In this document: one piece after another, positions 12,541-24,518 of the stretch
Numbering within the stretch: position 1 is the first letter of the stretch
Layout of the letters: every line of letters begins with the position of its first letter
DNA from: Saccopteryx bilineata
Taxonomy: Eukaryota > Chordata > Mammalia > Chiroptera > Emballonuridae
Direction: 5' to 3'
Assembly (NCBI RefSeq): GCF_036850765.1
Contig: NC_089492.1
Span: 199,360,276 to 199,424,275, forward strand
DNA length: 64,000 nucleotides
The notes under the pieces: generated by a model
Databases searched by the model: none
Seen by the model: only the letters and a program-made list of their open reading frames with translations
Told to the model about the DNA's origin: nothing
Position numbers and translations under genes: made by a program

Positions 12541-13380
12541 GTGTCTCCATTCCGATAAAACACGGCTCCCGAAAGAGCCTGCCTGTCTTTACATGTAGCT
12601 AGGTTTAATTGCTCAAGGTTAATGATTGTGAGAACGTTTTGTTTTATCTTGTTCACGAATCTGAGTAAAACCTACAAGGAAAACTTAAAAAAAAAAAAAA
12701 TGCTGTAAAAACCAGCCACCCTTAATGAATCGTTTGGGTGCACGATATCGGGAAGCTGGTTGTAACTCAGATTAACGCGACTCGATCTTTTTTATTTTAT
12801 TTTTTATTCGCGGATCGGTCCTCTAACGAGTAATAATATTTTGTTCACATTCCGGTCTGGCTCAGTGTAACTGAGTAACAACAGAGAAACTGAGATCCAA
12901 AAGCTGCTGAAGGGTCACCTGTGTGCTCCAAGCTCTTGGGTTGGAAGGGTGATCATAGGAAGACGATGATGTAGGCTTCCTGCTTCGGTGGTCTCTTCTG
13001 GTTTAAGTAGAAACTTAATTTTTAAGCAGAAAAGCAGAGAAGATTCCCCCCAAGGGTAACTTGGAACAATTGGAAGTTTCAGAAAGTGATTTTTTCCCTC
13101 TTGTCAAGCATTTAATTTCCCATACTTAATATCATTTTTGAACTATTCTCTTCTGAAAGGACAGTTGTTAGTCTGCTAAGTTAAATGTCCAACTTACAGA
13201 TACTTGAGAGCCTGTTCTATACATCTTATGGGAAAAAGAAATTGGTACTAAAAAAAAAAAAGCGTTGCAGAGGCAGTCTTTTCATGAAGGACTTCGGACA
13301 GTTTCTCCTGCCAAACAGTGGCAGGATTAGGCCATCTAGGAAATGCTGGTTATACAGTTAATTTTTCATCCATTCTCCTG
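12541..13380. other. Intron 1 start, single-copy in appearance
   Basis: No repeat or exon is recognised. A-runs occur near 12,687 and 13,251. Confidence 0.5.
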
Positions 13381-13384
13381 CTTG

Positions 13385-13470
13385 CTCTTCTTATTTATCC
13401 AGGATTACTAGTACAGCACCTGTCACATAGTAGGAGCTTAAATGTTTATTGAATAGATAGATGAGTTTTA
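13385..13470 (+). repeat. L2/MIR-type 3' tail
   Basis: Contains cagcacctgtcacatagtag followed by gagcttaaatgtttattgaa, the familiar 3' end shared by L2 and MIR relics. Confidence 0.6.
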
Positions 13471-13779
13471 GGCCTGTGTTGACTAGAGGGTTTTGAAATT
13501 GACTGGAAAGGGAAATAACTTTGACCTTTCTGCTAAGCAGTGTGCTAGAATGTAGATTGTTCTCAGACCCTGGGGGATGTGTTCATGGATCCCCTGCAGT
13601 GCCTGGTGAAATCCAGTGGTGTACTGGTGTTCAGTTATACTCCCATGATTCAGTATGTGTTTATGTTAATTTTAAACAATTATTATTTATATAAATACAC
13701 AAACTTAAAGGAATTGTAGAGGAATTATGAATCTTGAAACTGTGGACACACAGCTGTCTGTCTGAAATTACAGAGTCAA

Positions 13780-13880
13780 AACATATTTTGGCTTAGTAGT
13801 CAAAGCATCCACCCATCTGCTTTATAGCCTGTTACTTAGCCTCTTTGGGCTTCAAGTGTCCATTTTCCTGCAGTCAAAGA
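13780..13880 (+). repeat. MIR-like relic
   Basis: Carries the MIR core order, a 'cctgttacttagcctctttgg' type phrase (13,828-13,848) after a tRNA-like half. Diverged; boundaries approximate. Confidence 0.4.
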
Positions 13881-16630
13881 ATATATAAAACTAGACTATT
13901 TTAAAGAGTTTTTCCTGCTTTGAAATTTTCCGACTCAGTGAATTCTGTTATCACTTAGCACTTTTCTTATCCCTGTGTTTTCTTAGGGGCTTTAGATATT
14001 CCTGGCATTTACGTATCTGCCAAAAGAGTAAGCTTTTGCTGGACAGGGGTTAGTTTCAGTAATTTTTGAATCTCGTAATTTTAGCGTATGCCTGGTACAT
14101 AAATGGGAATAAAATGATGTTAGCTTAGATACAGAAGGGGCATTTTTGCCATCCCAAAGATAGCTAAAAACTAAACTGTAGGAGTATGTGTGAATATAAC
14201 AGGACTTCAGAGAAGGGAAGGATCTATTGGAGTAGAGTAATTGGGAAGGCTTCAGGGAGGTCAGGCTTTGATGGGAAGGATGTGGCCTTTCAAAAGAAAG
14301 GCAGGTAGGTGAACATCTGGGCAGCACACCAGGAACAAAGGCTCACTGACTGGTAAGTGGGAGCATTTTGAATTATGGAGTGACTTGAAGGTCAGGCATA
14401 GGAATTTGAAACGGACTCATTAGGCTTGTTTCCTCCCCTGAAAAATTCTATTAGGTTTGCTCAAAAACTTCATGAACATTCTTTAACTTAGTATTAGGGT
14501 GGACCATACAATTTGCTTTATTTATGGTTTTGGTTTTAGTAATTCCTTCTGCTTATTTTGTCCCACTTACAGTAAATCTTGGTGCCAATAATGGAAAGAA
14601 CAGTGGATGCCAGGACTCGGGAAACCTTGATTTTAGTTAATTAGATGAGCTGCACAAGGTGGATCCAAGCAGGCACCTGGAATGTTGCCGGGCACAAAGT
14701 TAGCATTAGTAATTATTGTGCAACACTGAATTCATTCTCCCTTTGCTACTTACTGCATATGTGGCTTTTGGTAGATTTGGCCCTTAGTTTCATCTGTAAG
14801 CTTTGATGAATTCAAGGCCTTTTCCACTTCCAGAGTTCTGTGATTTTGGAGGGTATATGATTTTAACTTTTATAAATAAGACAAAAAGCTAGGCATATAT
14901 ATTTAATTTTAGTTTAATTTTAATGAAAGCCCCATGTGATTGACAATGAATATCTGGAGAAATCAGGGTGTCAGCAGGAGTCAGAATTCCTGCCAGATGG
15001 TCAAACTAGGAGATTTTAATAAAGGGAGTACTTGCCAAAGAAATGCAGCACAGCATGAGGGAGCAAAGGAGATAGTGAGGCCCAAAGAGAAATGTACAAC
15101 TGGAAAGGGCTAAAGGAGAAAGTAGAGCCCACTGAGAGCTGGATTCACAAGGGAGGGGTCTGGTAATTGCCTGAGACATGCTTGGGGGTGAAGGAGCAGG
15201 ACTGATGTGCTCCACCTGAAACTGGTCCACCTCTGAAATCCAAAGCTGAAACTTACCACTGTTTGCTTACAGTCTTTCATCTTTCTAAGCCCCCGTTACC
15301 TCAGTTACACCTGCTCTTTTACCAGGTCTTTGGTCACTGTCATACCAGTATGCTCAGTTGTATCATCATTCATCTGTATCATCTGGCTGGCAGATTCTCT
15401 GCCCTGGATGATCTCAATTCTTTACTTTCTTTAATGCTTCAACTGAGTTGCTGTGACCAGCAGGAGAAAATCCTAGCATCTAGATTTGTACCCCTATAAA
15501 TTTGTTTACTAATTTCAACCAGCCATCAAAGACTTTTCTAGAATTGTCCTCAATAGCGTTGCTTCTGGTCTTTGCAGAATCTATTTGAAATATTTTCCAC
15601 TTTTCTCAATCTCTCACCTTTTCATATAATCCATACTGTTAGTAGAGTTTAGAGACAGAGAGCAATAAAGCAAAACAAAAACAACAGTAGTAAAGAAGTA
15701 TCATCCTCCTTTGAGTTCACATTCTCCTGTTAAAATTCTTCTCTGTTCTTCCCCAAACTTCTTGATAGAGATCAACTTGATTTGATAATATTGTCCAGGT
15801 TATATGTCTTGGGGGTAAAAGACAATTTTTTACCCCTGAAAAAAATGTTTCCTAATAAAGAAGTAATATTTTGTTCACCCAGTGCAGGTCTAATAAGGAG
15901 GGACACAGGTACTGTTTGTTGGCAATAGATTGATGAGTGAATAATGGTATATTTTTTGCATGAAACTACTTTTACTTCTGTCTTCCATTAAGTAGTGTTC
16001 TTCTTTAAGGTTTTTGTTTTCACTTCTTGGCGGGGGTGGGGTGGGGGTAGTAGAGGGGAAATGGGTTTGGCCTGACCTGTTTCATTTTTGGAGTGTGTGT
16101 GATCACTAGCCAGTAGAATGAGTCAGAGGACTAGCCACCTTTAGACCTACGGCTTTTGGCTGTGAAATGTAATAAAGGTAGTTACTCTCTAGGAAGAAAC
16201 TTAGCCTATGGAGGCAGAAGAATTTATGGTTATTGGGGAATAAAAAGGAGACTTTCAACTAACATTTTTAATTAATATGGAATTCAGTGCTTGTTTTAAG
16301 AGAAGAGCCAGGTAATCAAGTATTTATGCAACCGGTTAGTTATGTGGGAGCTCTGGAGAGACAAATTGTCAGTCTTTTCCCTTGTATACTATCTTGCTTT
16401 CACTATTCTTTCCTTGTCACTTCATGTATATTCCCTTTTATCCCTTACCTCCCAATATTGTAGCAGAAGTGAAGGTATACCCCCTCCCCAAGATAAAAGA
16501 AAAAAAATTGATAGCCATTTATCAGTTATTTTTTAAAAAATTACTGGATGTTTTTCAAGTGAATTAAAACAAATACGCTTTTATTTAAAAACAGTATATT
16601 TCAGTTTTATTTTTAATATCTGTTTAGTGA
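13881..16630. other. Intron 1, mostly unrecognised; MIR-like relic near 14,735-14,860
   Basis: The segment at 14,735-14,860 (tgctacttactgcatatgtg, then tttcatctgtaag) resembles a MIR. The rest shows no exon or confident repeat. Short open frames at 15,006-15,499 have no recognisable domain. Confidence 0.4.
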
Positions 16631-16797
16631 TATTAGAAAGAGGAAAGGAGAGAAAAAAAGAGAGAGAAACATCAATTTGTTGTTCCACTTATTCATGCAT
16701 TCATTGGTTGATTCTTGTAGGTGTCCTGACTGGGATCAAACAGCAACCTTGGTGTGCTGGGATGCCGCTCTAACCAACTGAGCTATCTGACCAGGGC
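16631..16797 (-). repeat. tRNA-derived SINE (Ves-like), antisense
   Basis: GA-rich tail complement at 16,636, then gtcctgactgggatcaaaca and the head complement aactgagctatctgaccagg. Diverged copy. Confidence 0.8.
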
Positions 16798-17770
16798 TAT
16801 TTCATTTTTATTTTGCTTGTAGGAGTTACGAAGGAAAGAGAAAGCCAGAAAGCTGGGATGCTTTATCTTTTGTAGTACAAATTTGTACCCCATGGATTCT
16901 TTCAGGTTGGTTCATGGTTATATTTTTGTTTACCATGATTTTTGAGATGGAGCAGGAGAGAGATGATTAATATAGAAAACTGGACCAAAGAGTTTATGAC
17001 TCTGTCGCCCAAGATTTATAAAATGTGTGGCAGAGGTGATATAACTTAACTTTGACCCTGCTCAGAAGTAGTAGAGTCTGAGTTTACAGAAAACTAAAGG
17101 AAGTAAATTACCATTCTTGAAGACCCTTTTCCCAGTTTCTCTGGGAGATCCCTCTGGGGCCAGTTTAGCCTAGCCTCAAAAAGCAAGTCTATCCTTGGTT
17201 AGGTATGCTGCGACCCTCTGAAGATATGGTGAATTCAGTACTTTATGTTTCTGGGTGGCCTGAGATACTAGTTGAGTATGATTTTATTGTTGAAACTCAC
17301 TAGGCAGCTTTGCAACCAGATTTTTCTGAAGTTCTTTGGCTCCAAGATGTCTCTGGACTGGGTGAGTCTACCTAGTGCTTCTCAAACATTGATGTGCACA
17401 TAAATGGCTAAAATGTGGATGGATTCTCACTTAGTGGGTTTGGAGTGGGCTCATGAGATTCAGTCTTTCTAATTTGCTCCCTCATGATGCAAGTTTGAGT
17501 AGCATGGGGAGAGGTGGGGTTTGGGAGTTTAAACATTTTTTTTTTGTGTGTGTGTGTGTTTTGAGGGAAAACTTTTATTTTTCTATGGCTTGATCTAAGA
17601 AAATAGTGTTTTAGTGTCAGGAGGCTTTCCTTGGTCTATTTGGTGAAGGTTCTCCAAGTCGTCAGTGAATCATAACTTATATTTCCAAATCCTGGCCTTA
17701 ATCCCCTTAGCTGAGCTGAGCCTCTTGGGGACCTGACTGGTGAGACACTTGCTCGCTTGTTTGTTCAGAT
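16798..17770. other. Intron 1, nothing recognised
   Basis: No exon or confident repeat; a (GT)n run lies near 17,546-17,560. Confidence 0.5.
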
Positions 17771-17778
17771 TTTTGTAT

Positions 17779-17808
17779 GCTATTTATTTATTTATTTATT
17801 TATTTTTT
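17779..17808. repeat. (ATTT)n microsatellite
   Basis: Uninterrupted tattta units directly left of a SINE, probably grown from its A-rich tail. Confidence 0.85.
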
Positions 17809-17819
17809 GTTGTTGTTTC

Positions 17820-18115
17820 TTTTTTAACAGAGAGAGAGTCAGAGAGAGGGATGGACAGGGACAGACAGACAGGAACGGAGAGATAAGAAGCATCAATCAT
17901 TAGTTTTTCATTGTGCATTGTGACACCTTAGTTGTTCATTGATTGCTTTCTCATATGTGCCTTGACTGCAGGCCTTCAGCAGACTGAGTAACCCCTTGCT
18001 TGAGCCAGTGACCTTGGGTCCAGGCTGGTGAGCTTTTGTGACCTCGGGGTCTCAAACCTGGGTCCTCGGCGTCCCAGTCCAATGCTCTATCCACTTTGCC
18101 ACTGCCTGGTCAGGC
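17820..18115 (-). repeat. tRNA-derived SINE, about 300-bp type, antisense
   Basis: Tail complement gagagagtcagagagaggga, central ttgttcattgattgctttct, then tccaggctggtgagc and the head complement ccactttgccactgcctggt ending caggc. The same family as copies at 36,479, 49,393 and 61,787. Confidence 0.92.
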
Positions 18116-19657
18116 TTGTCTCACTATTTAAATCAGCAAAATTCTTCTTAACTGAATAGGAAAAAAAAATTTTCTACAGCTATTTTTGTGGTTACATTTT
18201 CTGTTTTTCTTCCCTTTAATGTTACTGCTACTAGTTATTTTTATATGTATTTTAAGTCTGAAGTTATATAAAAAAAGTAATTTGCTGTCTTTTAAAAAAA
18301 AATTTTTTTTTAAATTTGCTTTTAATTGTCTTTTATTCTGCCAATAAATATTTTGGGAAATTAAAGATTGTGCCACAATGAAATACGGGAAAATTATAAA
18401 ATTAATAAAATTTTCTGACCTCTTTTGAAGAAACACTTTAAATTTATCTTGTGTGCTTCATTAAAGGAAAAGAGGCAGGCGGGTTAAAACTAATATGAAT
18501 CTTAAAAAAATGCATTTATTTAAGTAATTATTATAAATTATAAGAAAATGTGGCCTTTCCTCATTTTAATGAAATGATTTTATAATGGTAATTCTCTCTT
18601 TTGACCTGTGATTGATAGGAGGCTAATTGATGTTAAATGGATGCTTTGTTAATCCTTCATCAATGGCTAAATTGGTATGGAGAGTACAGGTCAAGGCTAC
18701 TCTCACAAGGCCATGACCAGCTTGTTTTCTCAGGGAGGTTTTTCCCTTTCTCCCTTCTTTTTTCTCACTCTCCAATTCCCTCCACCACCCTCCCGCAGCC
18801 CTCCCCTCTCTCTACTGCAGAATGACAGCTTGTAGATGTTGCGTGCGAGGAGTTCAAGCTGGCGCTGTGTGGTCTGAGTGTGTGGTCTCCACTCAGCCCA
18901 GAGGCTGCTAACAGGGTGGATGAGAGAGCAAGACTGTTTACTTTAATTTATTTCAGATGCCGGAATTGTGCCCAGTTCCTCCTAAGCTTGATTCCATAGC
19001 TAGCAGCTCAATCCCTCACAGCTGTGGTGTAGTCTCAGCTCTGCATCAGGCCTCTCCCAGTAGGCACTTGCATAGCATCTGCCTGTTTGAATCCCTCTCC
19101 GCTCAGAAATGTTAATGACACTGCTGAGTGCTGTGATTATTTTGCTTTCTCTGTGTCAGATATATGGCCTTGAAGAAGTTTCTTTTGAGGTAGAGCTAGA
19201 GAAGTAAAGCAGAAAATTGAAGATCAGTGACAAAGTTGATGTATTTTTAGAAATTGGGCAAGTTTTTCTACAAGATTTGGATCCCATTAATCCAACTATG
19301 CTTATATAAAAGAATTTGAGCATTATGTGACATACTGTCATGTTTAACATTTTTAATAAAATTAACCAATTTAAGCTGACAGTTGATTCCTTGACTTTTT
19401 TTGAGAATCTGCATTGATTTTGGCATGGCCTGTTATTATATTTGTCAGTAGTGATAATAGGCTTATTTTATCATAAAGATTTGATAAGTTGAGACAAATG
19501 TAACTTTGTTTTTAATGCAGTAATATAAATTTAGGACAATATCTTTTTTCTAATTTCATTATAGATGGCTTAGCAGTAGTTATTGATTTTTATTCATCTT
19601 TCATTACTGAACATTATTGTTGAGAAGGTATAGAACTTTGTTATTTCAGTAAACATC
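18116..19657. other. Intron 1 stretch without repeats; 18,560-19,150 may be regulatory
   Basis: No repeat is recognised across 1.5 kb, rare in this intron. The part from about 18,820 to 19,110 is more GC-balanced, with E-box-like (cagctg) and other compact motifs. This is only a hint of a conserved non-coding element. Confidence 0.35.
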
Positions 19658-20028
19658 TGTAATGTCAGTGGCCGAGGCCAGTCAGGTTCACCCTGGATTT
19701 GGGCAGACAGTAGAGACACTGTGGAGCTGGAAAGTGTCGGGCCATACCCGTTTTATTGGAGGCTCACAAAGACAGGTGAGCAAATAAACAACAAAAGGGG
19801 AAGAGCTAATAAACAAAGGAAAATCTGCTATTCGCAGTAAGGACAAGGGAGCAAGGAAAACCGTACCTCATGGTGGCAGGAGAGCGATTTGGGAGAATCA
19901 CCACCCAAGGGAAGCACCCATAGCTTTGGCTATGTGCACACGTGCCTCTGCCATGTGCTCACGCACTATTTAGGCAAAGTGCTTGCAGCTGGTAAACCTG
20001 CAAGCAAACCTAACACAGCTGCCCCTCG
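19658..20028 (-). repeat. 3' LTR of the provirus
   Basis: Begins tgtaatgtc at 19,658 and runs to about 20,028, where it differs from the other LTR in its last bases. Next to its inner edge, the minus strand carries a purine-rich stretch that may be the polypurine tract. Confidence 0.85.
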
Positions 20029-20519
20029 TTCTACCCCTTTAGGGTTTGCCTCACAATCTACATGACAGGGTTTTTCCATGATGGTCCCTGGGTGAGGAGT
20101 GAGGTGGTACATTACAAATACCAAAACAGTACAGACAGCAACAGAATTACAAAACAGAGCTATGGGTGAAAGATAGAGCAGTCAGCGGCACCAAGAAAGG
20201 CAAACCGTTCCCCTCTGGCAGAATCCAGGCCAGAGTTCTGTCTGCAGACAGCACAGTAGCAGGTACCAGAGGCTGCCCCAGGTGGGCATACCAAACCTTA
20301 TTGTCCTGCTCACCAGGATCTGCTGGTTCTGTGTGCAGCAGAATGGGAGAACTCTTTATGGGCCATAGAGAAATTTCAAAGGCGCCCTTCATAATGCTGT
20401 CTCCCTGAGCACTCACGGGATAATACACTTCTGTCTTAGCGGCCAGGTGCTGGTTGCCCAGGGAGTTAACTGGAGGTCTACCTCTAGCCCCCTACCCCAC
20501 AGTGCCAATAAGGTCACCC

Positions 20520-21200
20520 ATTGAAGGTGAGGGGCCTGTACAGTCCAGGGCCATGTCCATTGAAGCCGTTGGCATTTAAGGAGTGCTATTGGGGCAGGCA
20601 GAAGCATGATGCCCTGTTATCCAAAGCCCAGCTTGAGCAAAGCGTCCTTGGTGTGTATCTGCAGCTGGATGGGAGCAGCTGCCCAGTGCAGGAGGGCCTT
20701 CACCAGAGCTGCCCTCCCCCACTCCCCCGTGGAGGTTTCTCATTCAAAATCCGGAGTACTGTCCACAAGCAACGTGTCCGTCCAGTAAGGGAGCTAGTGC
20801 CCCCTTCCTGTTGCAGTCCCTACTTTAAGATTTCATTATAGCACTCAGTGATACCAGCAATTTGTGGGTGGTAGGGAACATGGTATTTCCAGTCCACTCC
20901 TAGATCTTGAGCCCATGTCTCACCATAGAACCTGTGAAATGGGTACCATTGTCACTTTCAAGGACCAGTTGCCGCCCATACGCAGCACTCCAGTGGTCCA
21001 GAGCCTGTATGACCGCCCTTTGGTCTGGGTTATGGGCAGGGTAAGGAGCAAGCAGACCCGTGGTAGTATCTATACATGTGACTGCATGCTGTTACCCGTC
21101 CGACTTTGGTAAAGGTTCAGTGATGTCTATTTGCCACCGTGTAAGTGGAACATGACCTCTCTGGATCTGCCAGGTAATGCCAGTTGTTTCTGTGGGTGCT
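20520..21200 (-). pseudogene. Provirus integrase remnant
   Basis: On the minus strand, WQIDITEP (near 21,150) and SDNGTHFTG (near 20,945) are the typical surroundings of the first two catalytic aspartates of a retroviral integrase. The frame is broken by stops, and no env-like frame follows before the 3' LTR. Confidence 0.75.
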
Positions 21201-21223
21201 CCTTGGAATATACTGCACCACAC

Positions 21224-21568
21224 CAGTGGTAGTCAACCTGGTCCCTACCGCCTACTAGTGGGCGTTCCAGCTTTCATGGTGGGCCGTAGCGGAGCAACCA
21301 AAGTACAAATAAAAAGATAGATTTAACTATAGTAAGTTGTTTTATAAAGATTTATTCTGCCAAACTTAGCGAAAATCCGACATAAAGTACTTGGTAAGTA
21401 ATTATTATTATATGCTTTAACTGGCTGTAACTCTGCTTTATAAATTTTATAAAGTTACTTCCCTACTTTATAAATCACCATTACTGTGGAACTGGTGTGG
21501 GCAGTTAAAAATTCTACTAACAGAGATATAAAAATGGGCAGTAGGTATAAAAAGGTTGACTACCCCTG
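21224..21568 (+). mobile_element. Non-autonomous hAT element, family B (cagtggtagtcaacc)
   Basis: Inverted ends cagtggtagtcaacct and aggttgactacccctg. The 8-base duplication is caccacac (21,216-21,223) and cactacac (21,569-21,576), one mismatch. 345 bases, AT-rich, non-coding, inside the proviral pol region. Confidence 0.9.
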
Positions 21569-21752
21569 CACTACACATTGCTCGCAATCTGCAAGTACCT
21601 CTGCATAGGACACAGGCAAGCCCACATTGTTTTTTGTCCCACATGGAGCAGACGCTGGTGGAGCCACTGTGTCACATCACCTACAGGTGCAGTCTCCAAC
21701 CATTGTACCCTCGCCAAAGTGTCTGCCTTGTCATTCCCAGGATGGGGTAGAG

Positions 21753-22114
21753 CAGGGGTCTCAAACTCAACTCAGCATGTGGGCTGCAGAGCAAGATCAC
21801 AGCCATTCGGCGGGCCGCACTAGGTCTACAAAAGGCAACTGTTACGCAACACTTTTCTCACTGCAGTTGAAAACAAAGAAAATCAGTACAACAAGCACAA
21901 TCGTACATGCAGTTTACTCTGTGTCACAAAACGACCAGAAACTGTAGTTCGCATCACAACTGCTGTTAAGCTAATATCTAGCTAGGATGCTAGAGAAATG
22001 AAAAATACAAGTAGGCCCCTAGGCTTACTTAATTTTATCCAAAATATTTTGAACTTCATGGATTAGTCTGCAGGCCGCACAAAATTGTTCAGCGGGCCGA
22101 GTTTGAGACCCCTG
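21753..22114 (+). mobile_element. Non-autonomous hAT element, family C (caggggtctcaaactc)
   Basis: Inverted ends caggggtctcaaactc and gagtttgagacccctg with a perfect 8-base duplication gggtagag at 21,745-21,752 and 22,115-22,122. Sub-terminal ggcgggccgcac and its complement-like partner give extended pairing. 362 bases, non-coding. Confidence 0.94.
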
Positions 22115-22384
22115 GGGTAGAGGAACATGTCCTATGACATGGTATACTGTCACCTGCTTCTGGTGTCCAATTTCCCATAAGTCCTGTTATATGGCCTGAC
22201 CCCATAGCAGATGGTGCATTACCATCCACTGGTTAATGTGCCAAGTAGCAATTCAAAGGGTCAGTCCATGATAGACAGCCCAGCTGTCAGTACAGATCAC
22301 CAGAGGTGAAGGTTCATTATGGGCAATTAGCCATATGGCTTTTAATTCTGTCCATTGATTGCTTTGGTCTATACCTGTGTCCAT

Positions 22385-23075
22385 CTAAATAGTCTCAATG
22401 GCTGGATGGAAAGCTATGGCCATCCACTTGGCAGGTTGGCCGCTGCTAGAACTATCAGTATACCAGGCATCCTCAAGGATGAGCATTCGCCCCTCCTGGT
22501 AGGGACTGACTTCAGGTTCTGCCTCCAGATCCCCAGCTGCACCTGACTCTAAGGTCGCATAGGTGACTGGACCCAAGACTTCCTGCAGTTCTGCTAATGG
22601 GCTGGTGCTAAGAGCACAGCATTGTTGCAAGTATGCTCCCCACTTGGCCAGGGTAGATGTTTGGGCTGTACCACTATGAGGTTTGGTTGCCCAATCTCTC
22701 ACCTGTCCTGCAATAGGGTATGTGGTCTTGTCTGTAACTGGAGTTATGATTGTAATACTCTAGTGCAGGCGTCCCCAAACTATGGCCCAAGGGCCTCATG
22801 CGGCCCCCTGAGGCCATTTATCTGGCCCCCTGCCGCACTTCCGGAAGGGGCACCTCTTTCATTGGTGGTCAGTGAGAGGAGCACTGTATGTAGTGGCCCT
22901 CCAACGGTCTGAGGGACAGTGAACTGGCCCCCTGTGTAAAAAGTTTGGGGACCCCTGCTCTGGTGGCTAGGAGGGCAGTATACACAGCTGCCAACTGTTT
23001 CTCTACTAATGAGTAACGGACTTCAGCACCTTTCCATAGTTGGGACCAAAACCCAGTATGTTGCTGCAGGTGTTC
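22385..23075 (-). pseudogene. Provirus RNase H region, interrupted
   Basis: Minus-strand sequence near 22,970-23,075 and 22,385-22,702 carries an RNase H-like pattern with the short motif WYTDSSS. The two pieces are separated by the hAT element at 22,766-22,957. The upstream protease and reverse-transcriptase coding region is largely absent, so gag remnants lie almost directly before it. Confidence 0.65.
22766..22957 (+). mobile_element. Internally deleted hAT element, family A
   Basis: Ends caggcgtccccaaact and agtttggggacccctg. The duplication is ctctagtg (22,758-22,765) and ctctggtg (22,958-22,965), one mismatch. At 192 bases it lacks the AT-rich middle of the 368-base copy at 9,185 but keeps both ends. 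Confidence 0.93.
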
Positions 23076-23099
23076 TGTTTGTTGCCACAAGCCCCATCC

Positions 23100-24490
23100 A
23101 GTTTCTCCATATCTGCCCCAGCCGCAATTAAATCTACCCGCATATGTGTTTGGGTAACTTTCACAGGTCTGTTCCTCTTGTTGGTCAGAGGGGCAGCACA
23201 GGCAGCATCCCTCACAGTTTTGTGATTCCGTGCTACCTCTAGCTCCCCTAAATCTGCTCCCCAAATCTGTGTAACTGCATTGATAGGCTCTCCCACATAA
23301 GGATCTAGGATAGCCACTAGTGAACCAGAAAGGGCTGATGGGGCACTGCAGAGGATGAAATCCTTGCATGCTGGCCGTAAACACTTCCTCGTCTGGTCCA
23401 CAGGACCCCGGGTGGAAAACAGCATTCTTCATACCTAGTTCCTAAGGACCTTTACTTACTCACTATGGCACTGCCACTGACTCACTGCCCCCAGCAATTC
23501 TCCAGTATTCTGCTAGACTGTACGAATGGCAGCCATCGCCCATTCTTATACAGTCTGGTTTCCTGGGTTGTCATGGCAGTTTTGAAGACGCTGCCTCAAG
23601 GAGGAGTGTGTGGAAATGGTGGCAATTTCTCCATCTCTGTTCCGGAGAGCATGACAACATCCACTCCCCATGTCCCACAGCCTCAGTAACCAGGCTGCCA
23701 GCGGCTCTATGGGATTCTTCCTGAATTGTGCACCCAACTCCAACAGCCCTGCCTGGGTGTAGGGCTGGACCACATGGTGGTTGCCCCTGAGTGACTCTTT
23801 GCTGCTGAAATTTTACCTTCTTGGTGACCACTGGCTTAGCTCTGAGTCTGTGGATGGCAGTTGCAGCCAACCGTTCCCCTCAGAAGAGGAGAAATCAGAA
23901 ATGCCTGCTCCCGCCAACTCAGAGCCACTTTGCCAGCAGGAATGCAACTCCATCTTCCGTGCCTGCTTTGTCTCTTGTGGCTGCTGGCTCTCAGCCTGAT
24001 GCTGACTCTTGAGCTCCTGAACCTGCAGTTTCTCTAACAGCTGTTGCTGCCAGTGTTCAGCTTCCTGGGCAAACCGCAACTCGTGAACCTGTAATTCCTT
24101 CTCCAGAGACTGCTCCAGTTCCAGGCGCCATTGGTGTTCTGCCTGCACCTCACAATGCAACTCTCAGACCCATTCGGCCTCCTTCTTCAGTGCTGGCTCC
24201 AGTTCACGCTGTTGCTGATTTTCAGCCTGCAACCTGCCATGCAGTTCTCAGATCTGCAGCTCTTTCTCCAGTGACTGTTCCAGCTTGTGCCATTGTTGCT
24301 GCTCAGTCTGCAGCTCATCCTGGAGCTTTTGATCTCGGACTGCCTCTCACACAGAGCTCTTGGTTTCCTCTTACAGGACTGTAAAAACCACCCGGCCTGT
24401 GGCCCCAAAAGGACAGCCACGGGGAACCATATGCTGGAGAACAGCGACCACTCCCCACCCTTCAAGGGTGTCGGCGGCTCCATACCCATC
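23100..24490 (-). pseudogene. Provirus gag-like pseudogene
   Basis: Minus-strand reading from the 5' LTR gives a Glu/Gln-rich coiled-coil segment (about 23,813-24,160) followed by a capsid-like stretch in overlapping broken frames at 23,546-23,870. A further gag-end-like piece lies near 23,100-23,425. Stops and frame changes separate the pieces, so no intact product is possible. Assignment to gag is from position and resemblance. Confidence 0.6.
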
Positions 24491-24518
24491 TGCTCCGAAC
24501 CCTGCCCACTACACTAGA

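Noticed and set aside
12149..12656. Long overlapping Gly/Pro/Arg-rich frames on both strands in the CpG island
   Set aside because: They arise from a 36-base repeat whose length is a multiple of three, with GC-rich sequence lacking stops. Every frame is open, which argues against coding selection.
20147..20841. Overlapping frames on both strands near the 3' LTR
   Set aside because: Part of the decayed provirus interior; no env-like pattern, and the plus-strand frames are shadows.
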